The position numbers and the translations under genes are program-made. This document shows, in pieces, positions 57,951 to 64,000 of a stretch of 64,000 nt of DNA. The DNA is from Streptomyces sp. NRRL F-5126. Its GTDB lineage: Bacteria; Actinomycetota; Actinomycetes; Streptomycetales; Streptomycetaceae. The notes below the pieces were generated by a model that was not told the origin of the DNA, did not search any database, and saw nothing but the letters and a program-made list of their open reading frames with translations. The stretch spans positions 310,001 through 374,000 of the forward strand of contig NZ_JOFZ01000008.1 in assembly GCF_000721265.1 (NCBI RefSeq), written 5' to 3'. Numbering within the stretch: position 1 is the stretch's first letter; every line of letters starts with the position of its first letter.

Positions 57951-59500
57951 GACGTGTTCTCCTGGTCGGTCGTCGAAAAGGGGAGGTCGATCTCCTGCAC
58001 TACGCGATCGGCGAGCAGGAGGAAGTCGCCCGTCTCGGGGCGATAGCAGCGTTCCTCGTAGCGGATGGTGATGCGGCGGACGGGTTCCTCGCCGCGATAG
58101 GCGGGCAGGTCGCCCCATCGGTAGAGCTGGCCGCCGGGCGCTTTGAGGCGGCGCAGGGAGCGGGGCAAGGGGCTCTTTCGTGCGCCGGCGTTGAGGCGCG
58201 TGAACATCGAGGTCAGGAAGGCGATGTGCTCGGACGACAGCTTCTCGTCCTTCTGCGATCGGCCGTATGACCGTTTGAGGGCGTGCAGTTGATCTCGGTC
58301 TCCGGCCGCCTGGACGAGCAGGTCCCGAAGTCGCCGGTCCCAGACGATCCCGAGGTGGCCGTGGAGGATGGGCTCGTCCGTCAGGAAGTAGCCCAGGACG
58401 CGGCCGAACTCGCGCTCGTAGGGACACATGAAGCCGTTGTAGAGACCGAGCGTCCTGCCGCTTACCGTCTCCACCTGCCAGTGGATCCGAGCGGTGAAGG
58501 GCGAGTCCCACCAGCCCAGGTGCCAGGGCTGCCACAGCAGGTCGGCGGCGCCGAGCAGGATCACGACGAGCGCGATCAGGGCGGTGGGCCAGCCGAAGGC
58601 CGCTTGGTACTCCGTGCCGGGGAGTAGTTCGACGGCGATCGCAAGGGCGATGTTGGTGCTGATGTTCTCCCAGAAGAGGATGCCGGACGCGAGCGCGACG
58701 GCGACGTTGAAGATCGCGGTCGCGGCCAGAGCTGCGAACAGCAGTCGGTGGTCGAGGAATGCGATGAGCCCAGCAGCCTCGACGGCCACGGTGAGGAGGT
58801 TGAGGGGCCGGTCGACGAGGCGGGCTCGGTGCAGCAGGCGGGACATGGTGTCGGCGGGGAGGAAGCGTGCCCAGCCCCACGAATAGGCTGATGCGATGAG
58901 GTAGTGCGTGCAGTTGAGCCAGGCCCATGACCAGGGCCGAGGCCCCAGTCGGGCCTTACTCCAGGCCGGCTTGACGTAGTGGGAGAGCGAGACGCAGCCG
59001 AGTATCACTACGAGCCCTGTCGCGGGCTCAGGAGCGCTGAGGACCGTCGCCACGACGAACCATGTGAGGTACGCCTTGAGGAGCCGCAGCGGCATCATCG
59101 CGTGGTGTTTCCAACCGTGCAATCGGCCGCAGTAGACAGCGATCCACGGCAAGAGGGCCGGTGTCCAGACGCAGGAAGCCAGTCCGAGAAGCAACAGCAT
59201 CGCTTTGGCGCGGCGCTGTGGGGCGATGGCCTGGGTCACGTCGTAGTCGCTTGTGGTGCCCTGCCAGGTGAGCAGAGCGATCACGAACACAACGAACCAG
59301 CGAAAGGGACCGGGGTCGGGCACGGGGAGGAAGGTCGGCAGCGCGGAGGGAATGGCAGCCCCGAGTGTCGCTCGCGCAACCGTCGGCCGAAAGGAGAGCG
59401 CACGCACTGCCGGAGAGACGACGAAGCGGTAGCAGATCGCGATCGTCGTCACGACCGAGGCGGTGGTCAGGTATGCGGGAAGTGCAGCACACAGTTCCAT
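57902..59500 (-). CDS. Polytopic membrane protein, unknown function
   Basis: 532 residues. About 10 TM segments in residues 1-330, e.g. AYLTTASVVTTIAICYRFVV, FRWFVVFVIALLTWQ, ALIALVVILLGAADLL, then a cytoplasmic C-terminal domain of about 200 residues (TARIHWQVETVSGRTLGLYNGFMCPYEREFGRVLGYFLTDEPILHG, then ITIRYEERCYRPETGDFLLLADRVV). I do not recognise the family; membrane-bound enzymes with a vitamin K-carboxylase-like domain have a comparable layout, but I see no diagnostic motif. Starts 6 bp after the glycosyltransferase stop. Confidence 0.7.
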   Translation of the reverse strand: MELCAALPAYLTTASVVTTIAICYRFVVSPAVRALSFRPTVARATLGAAIPSALPTFLPVPDPGPFRWFVVFVIALLTWQGTTSDYDVTQAIAPQRRAKAMLLLLGLASCVWTPALLPWIAVYCGRLHGWKHHAMMPLRLLKAYLTWFVVATVLSAPEPATGLVVILGCVSLSHYVKPAWSKARLGPRPWSWAWLNCTHYLIASAYSWGWARFLPADTMSRLLHRARLVDRPLNLLTVAVEAAGLIAFLDHRLLFAALAATAIFNVAVALASGILFWENISTNIALAIAVELLPGTEYQAAFGWPTALIALVVILLGAADLLWQPWHLGWWDSPFTARIHWQVETVSGRTLGLYNGFMCPYEREFGRVLGYFLTDEPILHGHLGIVWDRRLRDLLVQAAGDRDQLHALKRSYGRSQKDEKLSSEHIAFLTSMFTRLNAGARKSPLPRSLRRLKAPGGQLYRWGDLPAYRGEEPVRRITIRYEERCYRPETGDFLLLADRVVQEIDLPFSTTDQENTSCARSSSTAAPTSETC

Positions 59501-59506
59501 GGCCGT

Positions 59507-60649
59507 CTACCGGGCCGGCGAGTAGGGGAGTCGGCCAACAGCCGCGGGCGTGGTCTCCAGGTAGGAGGCGATTCGCTTTCGGGGGTCTTGGCTGAGGTGC
59601 TGGCCCCGATGCCGTTCGACGTTGGCGCGGATCTCCTGGGTGCGGTTGAGGAAGTCGAGTACTGCTCCGGGATCGATCCGTGGGGCGGTGGTGCCGAGTT
59701 CTGCCTCGTGGACCACCTTGGCGCACCAGTGCTGGTCGTACGTCGGCAAGGGCACCAGGTGGGCCGGTTTTCCGAGGACGAGCGCTTCGCTGATGAGGTT
59801 GAAGCCGGCGTTCGAGAAGACGGCCTCGGAGCGTGCCAGGTCGGAGATGAACGCCTGGCGGTCGAAGGGGCGTATCTCGATCTTGTCGTCAGCGTACGGG
59901 CGAAGGGATTCGATCTCGTCGGCGTGTGCGTAGATCCGCAGGGTCCGGTCGGGGATGTACTGACGGAAGACGTCGGCGAGGGTGCGGACGGACTCTTCAG
60001 GGCCGTGGTTGAAGTACCGCGAGAAGTAGGCCGTGGACACCGGCTCGGTTGTGACCCGGGCGGAGCGCACGAAGTCCGGGACGACGGGGGCGATGAACTC
60101 CAGCCTCTGATCATCGGCCGTCAGAGGCACGTAGGAGCAGATGAAGGACCGGTCGGCGCGAGGTGCGAAGTAGCGCAGACGCTGCTCGTCGGCGGTGCGG
60201 GCGTACCGGCCGACCGGCGGTAGGTCGAGGTGCCGGTATTTGCTCTGCTGGTCGACCGAGATGAGGGGCCTACCGAAGTGGTATGCCAGGCGGGGCGTGT
60301 TGGGCTCGTAGTCCGTGATGAATACGTCCGGGATGCCGGTCGCTCGGATCATCCGGCGCAAGTGCAGATGCCGGCTGATGCCGGCCGGAGTCTGCCGGAT
60401 GTTGGTGCGTAAGGCATCGACCGCGTGGATGTGGTCGTCTCGGGCAAGGAGCGTCGGCATCCAACCGTTCCAAGCGGGGAAGCCGAGGTTGCGGAAGTAC
60501 TCCACTCGCGTGCTCCCGTTGGTGACGATCCGCACCTGGTGCCCGCGATCGCGCAGGTACTCGGCGATCACGCTCTGCCTGACGGAATGCCCCATGCCGA
60601 TGCCGTTGACGCCGATGATCACGTTGAGCGGCCTTGTGAGTGTGGACAC
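59507..60649 (-). CDS. GT-B glycosyltransferase (MurG/GT28-like)
   Basis: 380 residues: N-terminal GVNGIGMGHSVRQSVIAEYLRDRGHQVRIVTN (the G-x-G-H-x-x-R acceptor loop of MurG/GtfA type), D-Y-E-P and a C-terminal donor half with SEAVFSNAGFNLISEALVLGKPAHLVPLPTYDQHWCAKVV, the E-x-x-x-G-x-P donor motif with H and Q. Soluble, no signal. GTG start 60649. It probably glycosylates the compound handled by its neighbours, using the NDP-sugar made by the dehydrogenase/epimerase pair or another donor. Confidence 0.87.
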   Translation of the reverse strand: MSTLTRPLNVIIGVNGIGMGHSVRQSVIAEYLRDRGHQVRIVTNGSTRVEYFRNLGFPAWNGWMPTLLARDDHIHAVDALRTNIRQTPAGISRHLHLRRMIRATGIPDVFITDYEPNTPRLAYHFGRPLISVDQQSKYRHLDLPPVGRYARTADEQRLRYFAPRADRSFICSYVPLTADDQRLEFIAPVVPDFVRSARVTTEPVSTAYFSRYFNHGPEESVRTLADVFRQYIPDRTLRIYAHADEIESLRPYADDKIEIRPFDRQAFISDLARSEAVFSNAGFNLISEALVLGKPAHLVPLPTYDQHWCAKVVHEAELGTTAPRIDPGAVLDFLNRTQEIRANVERHRGQHLSQDPRKRIASYLETTPAAVGRLPYSPAR

Positions 60650-60662
60650 GACGATCCCTTAG

Positions 60663-61979
60663 TCAGGCGAGTCTGGTGATGACGTTGTGGGTGATGGCCG
60701 CGACCTGGGGGTCGGTGGCGAGTAGGCGGGCCCAGTCCGTGGTGGCGGCGGTGAAGACGGTGCCGGTCGCCGTGTAGAGCCCGAGGGTGGCCGCGCGGGG
60801 GCTGGGCAACGGCTCCCTGGCTGCGAAGATCCAGTCGGAGGGCAGCGGGGCGATGCCGAGGATCTCGAAGTTCTTGGGCGTTCCGTCCTGGCCGGTGGGT
60901 CGCGGGCGTCTCTGCCCGTCGACCTCGTACGCGGCGCCGTCGCATTCGTAGCCGACGAGCGCGCTGTCGTGGCCGAACGTGTCACCGGTCTTGAGGCCCG
61001 TTCCGGAGAACACCCAGTGGTCAGCGTCGGTGACGGAGAATCCGAGGGGCGTGCGCGAGCCTTCCCAGTGACCGCCGCCGTTCCGGTAGCTCACGCCCAG
61101 GAGGGTGTTCTCGGGCTCCGACTCCCACCAGTGGTCAGGGCAGTCGTACGAGCTGTCCGGATCCGTTTCGGCAGGGGCATTGGGAGGGAACTTCTCGCAC
61201 TCCAGGGTCGACCGATTCTCGTCGAGGCTCACTCGCCACCAGCAGCTGTTGGCACCGAAGTTGGCGATGTTGCCGCCTGTGTCGCGGAACGCCGTGACGT
61301 TGCGGCGGGACTGGGCGGTCCAGTACTCGTCGTGCCCGGCGGAGATTAGGAGGCGGTATCCGTCGCGAAGGAGCTCGCCTTCGTCGAGGTCGAGGTCGGT
61401 GCAGAAGTCGCCCTGGACTCCGTTCTCCTCCATCCACGAGATGAAGGGGGCATCCCAGTGTGCAAACGTCTGGCGAGGCGACGTGGTGTCGTACGGATCG
61501 GGCAGGCCCTTGACGGGGCCACCGACACCGCCTCCGGGCCGGCGCAGTGTCACCCGGGAGGCGCTGTAGAGGCTTCCGCCACCCGCTGTGTTGTATGCGT
61601 GGTAGGTGGAAACCGGGACTTTGTAGAGGACCTTGTGGCCCGAGGGAACGGAGGGCGTGACGACCAGAAGGAATCGGGCCTCGCGGGCGTCCATGGCAGG
61701 CCGGCTCGGGCAGGCCCCCGTGCTGAGGACCCCGATGTAGACGCCGGACCGCCAGCGTCGCGGTACGAGGAAGTCGTAGGCCGGCCACTGCCAGTCCTGA
61801 TCGTGCCGTCCGGGCACCGCGTCCTGTCCGGTCCACTCGACGTGCCCCGTGTGTTTGGGCGTCGAGCCCCAGCGGTAGAAGTCGAGCCGGAAGCGGTCCG
61901 CGGAGGTGGCGATGTGAAGTCGGATGCTGCGGCCTGCGCGGACCGAGGGAGATGCCGGGTATCCGCTGATGCCGGTCAT
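60663..61979 (-). CDS. N,N-dimethylformamidase beta-subunit-like protein
   Basis: 438 residues related to the C-terminal/large-subunit domain of N,N-dimethylformamidase. YKVPVSTYHAYNTAGGGSLYSASRVTLRRPGG, WEENGVQGDFCTDLDL-like WMEENGVQGDF, then LLISAGHDEYWTAQSRRNVTAFRDTGGNIANFGANSCWWRV, where GHDEYW is diagnostic, and EPENTLLGVSYR near the C-terminus. The catalytic nature (amide hydrolysis or other) in this context is unknown. N-terminal 70 residues look like an Ig-like beta-sandwich. No signal peptide. It overlaps the methyltransferase by 4 bp (ATGA). Confidence 0.85.
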   Translation of the reverse strand: MTGISGYPASPSVRAGRSIRLHIATSADRFRLDFYRWGSTPKHTGHVEWTGQDAVPGRHDQDWQWPAYDFLVPRRWRSGVYIGVLSTGACPSRPAMDAREARFLLVVTPSVPSGHKVLYKVPVSTYHAYNTAGGGSLYSASRVTLRRPGGGVGGPVKGLPDPYDTTSPRQTFAHWDAPFISWMEENGVQGDFCTDLDLDEGELLRDGYRLLISAGHDEYWTAQSRRNVTAFRDTGGNIANFGANSCWWRVSLDENRSTLECEKFPPNAPAETDPDSSYDCPDHWWESEPENTLLGVSYRNGGGHWEGSRTPLGFSVTDADHWVFSGTGLKTGDTFGHDSALVGYECDGAAYEVDGQRRPRPTGQDGTPKNFEILGIAPLPSDWIFAAREPLPSPRAATLGLYTATGTVFTAATTDWARLLATDPQVAAITHNVITRLA

Positions 61980-62653
61980 GAGCGGGCCTGCGGTCGCGCT
62001 ACTCCGATGTAGTGGTAGCGATCGACCTGCTCGACGTGTGACTCCCAGCTCAGGGCGTTCAGCCGCTTCGTGAGTCCATGGGCGTCATAGAGCACCTTGA
62101 CGGTCAGGTACTGACTCCCGTCGGAGAGCCTCCGGCGCACCGTCGGAACCGCGCGTCCCTCTTCCGTCTCCTCGATCTCCGCCTTCGCGCGGGAGTCGTC
62201 GAGGAAGACCACGCAGCCACCGGGCTTCAAAGCCTTCCGCAGGGCCTCCCAGAAGCGTTCCAGGTACCTGGGCGGTACATGGCTGAGCCAGAAGGCGAAG
62301 AACACGGTGTCGTACCGGCGATCAGGGACCTGGCTGAAGATGTCCGCCTCGATGAAGCGAGTGGTCGAACCCTCCAGGCGGCGTCGCGCGATGGCCAGCA
62401 TCTCGGGCGCGGCATCTACCGCGGTCAGGCTGCGGGCGCGCCCGGAGAGAAGGTGAGTCCACTGGCCTGTGCCGCACGCCAGCTCCAGGACGTCTCCGCT
62501 GATGGGCAGCCGATCGAGCACGTGCGAGAGCTGGGGCATCCCCATACGATCCGCGTAAGCGGTGTCGTACTCATCAGCCCTTGCGCGGTAGTAGGCGATC
62601 TGCCGCTTGGACCATTCAGCTGATGCGCCGTGCTGCTCTCCGATGTCGAGCAT
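61976..62653 (-). CDS. Class I SAM-dependent methyltransferase
   Basis: 225 residues: YYRARADEYDTAYADRMG, motif I VLELACGTGQWTHLL, motif II TAVDAAPEMLAIAR, YDTVFFAFWLSHVPPRYLERFWEALRKALKPGGCVVFLDDS. A class I MTase acting on a small molecule. ATG 62653 with AGGAG at 7 nt is chosen; an in-frame ATG at 62722 has no such site. First gene of the six-gene operon, divergent from the HTH/P-loop gene. It overlaps the next gene by 4 bp. Confidence 0.87.
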   Translation of the reverse strand: MLDIGEQHGASAEWSKRQIAYYRARADEYDTAYADRMGMPQLSHVLDRLPISGDVLELACGTGQWTHLLSGRARSLTAVDAAPEMLAIARRRLEGSTTRFIEADIFSQVPDRRYDTVFFAFWLSHVPPRYLERFWEALRKALKPGGCVVFLDDSRAKAEIEETEEGRAVPTVRRRLSDGSQYLTVKVLYDAHGLTKRLNALSWESHVEQVDRYHYIGVARPQARS

Positions 62654-62834
62654 CCTCAGCTCCTTCGTGAACCAGTAGCGTTCGGCCGCCAGTTGAGAAC
62701 TCGGCGGGCTGACAAGGTCCATGACACCGTGACGTGGGTCATCCGTGTATCACGGCGGGCTACTGAGGCCGTTCATCGGCGAGCGCGCCCACTTTTCAAC
62801 ATCTGCTTACACATGGCTTCGCACGGGGCACACT

Positions 62835-62840
62835 TACAGT
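62835..62840 (+). promoter_or_regulatory. -10 box TACAGT of the HTH/P-loop gene, likely leaderless
   Basis: TACAGT ends 7 nt before ATG 62848 with no Shine-Dalgarno in between. The divergent gap 62654-62847 holds no other evident element. Confidence 0.45.
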
Positions 62841-62847
62841 CCCGATC

Positions 62848-63888
62848 ATGTCGACCGATGGGCAGGCGGTAACTGACGTGTCAAGGAGCCGTGCGGGATG
62901 GCGCCCGGACAAGCTCCGTGAGGTCCGCGAGGCACACGGATTAACCCTTGAGCGTGCCGGCGAGCGTTTGCGCGAAGTGGCCGCACGGGCCGTTGTCACG
63001 GTGCCCGCAGCCAACTTCCAGACCCTGTGGCAGCACGAGCAGGGTGAGGTCTACCCGGGTCCGCACTACCGGCGCGCGTACTGCCTCCTGTACCGCGGCA
63101 CCGAGCCCGAGCTCGGATTTCGCCACCCTCTGCCCGACGAGGTCACGCACCTGGACCTCACGCCGTCGGACGAGTCCCGCAACGGGGCCCATGTTCTGGC
63201 CGTCGAGCGGGCGCTCTCCCAGATCACACCAGGAACGGATGCCTGTGGTGGCGATCTCGACGTGCAGCAGCGGATCATCGACGCGTGGAAACGTCGGCAC
63301 ACGGGAGGAGATCCTCATCGCCCGTCGCTGCTCATCGTCGGCGGCTTCGCAGGCAGCGGGAAGTCGGAGTTCTCCCGATTCATCTCCCAGCTCACGGGAT
63401 GGCCCGTCCTCGACAAGGACCCCATCACGCGTCCCCTGGTCGAGCGACTCCTGGTGGAGATGGGCAGCGAGCCCAACGACCGGCACTCCGAGCTCTACCG
63501 CGGGCAGGTGCGGCCCCTCGAGTACCAGTGCCTGCTTGAGAGCGCCTACGCCAACATCGACTGCTCCATCAGCACGGTGCTGACAGCGCCGTTCATCTCG
63601 GAAGTGATGGATGCCCGCTGGATCCAGCGGCTGACCAACAGGTGCGAAGCACGAGGCGTCAGCGTCTCCATAGTCTGGATCAAGTGCGATGTGGAAACGA
63701 TGCGCGAGTACATCAGCTTCCGGTCCGCCGCCCGTGACAGCTGGAAGCTTCAGCACTGGGATGAGTACGTCAAAACCGTCGACGTCGAACTGTGCCCTGT
63801 CGTCGACCACATGGTGGTGGACAACAGCCTCGGCGCGGCGATATCCCTTACCGATCAGGTACGACAGGTGTTGGGAACCGTGTTCTGA
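62848..63888 (+). CDS. HTH / P-loop (AAA_33, kinase-like) fusion protein
   Basis: 346 residues in two parts. Residues about 15-80 form an XRE-like HTH (KLREVREAHGLTLERAGERLREVAARAVVTVPAANFQTLWQHEQGEVYPGPHYRRAYCLLY). Residues about 150-346 form a small P-loop domain: Walker A GGFAGSGKS (165-173), EFSRFISQLTGWPVLDKDPITRPLVERLL, and Walker B-like VSVSIVWIKCDVETMREYISFRSAARDSW, a zeta-toxin/AAA_33-kinase type fold. Combination of DNA-binding with small-molecule kinase would let the protein sense a nucleotide-like ligand. Its stop overlaps the next P-loop gene (TGATG), so both are translationally coupled and divergent from the biosynthetic operon. Confidence 0.82.
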   Translation: MSTDGQAVTDVSRSRAGWRPDKLREVREAHGLTLERAGERLREVAARAVVTVPAANFQTLWQHEQGEVYPGPHYRRAYCLLYRGTEPELGFRHPLPDEVTHLDLTPSDESRNGAHVLAVERALSQITPGTDACGGDLDVQQRIIDAWKRRHTGGDPHRPSLLIVGGFAGSGKSEFSRFISQLTGWPVLDKDPITRPLVERLLVEMGSEPNDRHSELYRGQVRPLEYQCLLESAYANIDCSISTVLTAPFISEVMDARWIQRLTNRCEARGVSVSIVWIKCDVETMREYISFRSAARDSWKLQHWDEYVKTVDVELCPVVDHMVVDNSLGAAISLTDQVRQVLGTVF

Positions 63889-64000
63889 TGAACCAGGGAA
63901 TCCTGCTGTACGGGCCGCCTGCCGCCGGCAAGGACACTCTGACGGTGGCTCTTGCCGAACTCGACTCGCGCTATGTCCTCTTCAGCCGACTCAAAATCGG
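63888..64000 (+). CDS. P-loop kinase-like protein, 5' part only
   Basis: 37 codons before the window ends: MNQGILLYGPPAAGKDTLTV with Walker A GPPAAGKDT (9-17), then ALAELDSRYVLFSRLKIG. The G-P-P/S-A-A/G-K-D/S-T-L pattern fits guanylate-kinase-like or other small nucleoside/nucleotide kinases. Coupled to the upstream HTH/P-loop gene through TGATG. Family beyond P-loop NTPase cannot be decided from this fragment. Confidence 0.7.
   Translation, partial: MNQGILLYGPPAAGKDTLTVALAELDSRYVLFSRLKI

Overview
The window is actinobacterial chromosome, almost certainly Streptomyces. G+C is very high with strong third-position GC bias, GTG and TTG starts are common, and it carries a two-domain geosmin synthase, two SigB/SigF-type sigma factors, a snapalysin-type protease and an exact Streptomyces-type parS site. 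From memory, the order of roughly 8.7-23.2 kb (MarR, two sigma genes, tRNA-Ser, tadA and its partner, upp, LytR_C protein, ~100-aa protein) matches the S. coelicolor SCO4032-SCO4043 region near oriC. This was not checked against a database, but the parS site fits an oriC-proximal position.

Left part (1-23.2 kb): a cut peptidase S51 gene, a DUF2797 protein, an amidohydrolase, an orphan OmpR-type response regulator with an insertion beside the phospho-Asp, a TetR regulator and a flavin/F420-type oxidoreductase. Next comes a drug-efflux block: a MarR regulator, a DHA2 exporter fused to three carboxypeptidase-regulatory-like domains, and a YceI protein carrying the same domain. Two SigF-family sigma factors follow. 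Inserted among these core genes are a cytochrome P450/class I terpene synthase pair, a TetR/cupin/hydrolase group with shared operator-like motifs, and the 3' remnant of an M20 peptidase gene. The tRNA-Ser(CGA), tadA and upp follow.

Middle part (23.2-49.4 kb): geosmin synthase, a parS site, a secreted GH16 glucanase with two discoidin domains behind a LacI-type operator, and several regulator/target pairs with visible palindromes. These pairs are hydrolase/TetR, DHA2 exporter/TetR, a PadR-ABC operon with a perfect 34-bp palindrome, and a kdgD-gudD-MFS D-glucarate operon divergent from an IclR gene with a 13-bp inverted repeat between them. Also present are a NarL-type two-component pair, a snapalysin, a TauE/SafE-GntR pair and a metallophosphoesterase.

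Right part (49.4-64 kb) looks accessory. A two-gene unit pairs a DUF3644 protein, which has a HEPN-type RNxxxH motif, with an unrecognised protein; it is a plausible defence module. Beyond it lie an NDP-sugar epimerase and an NDP-N-acetylsugar dehydrogenase, a complete methionyl-tRNA synthetase, and a tight six-gene operon. That operon encodes a SAM methyltransferase, a dimethylformamidase-like protein, a glycosyltransferase, a multi-TM protein, an FkbM methyltransferase and a histidine phosphatase. Divergent from it are an HTH/P-loop kinase-like fusion protein and a second P-loop gene cut by the window edge. Together these could build and control an undescribed glycosylated, methylated product; the MetRS could be its self-resistance target or simply the housekeeping enzyme.
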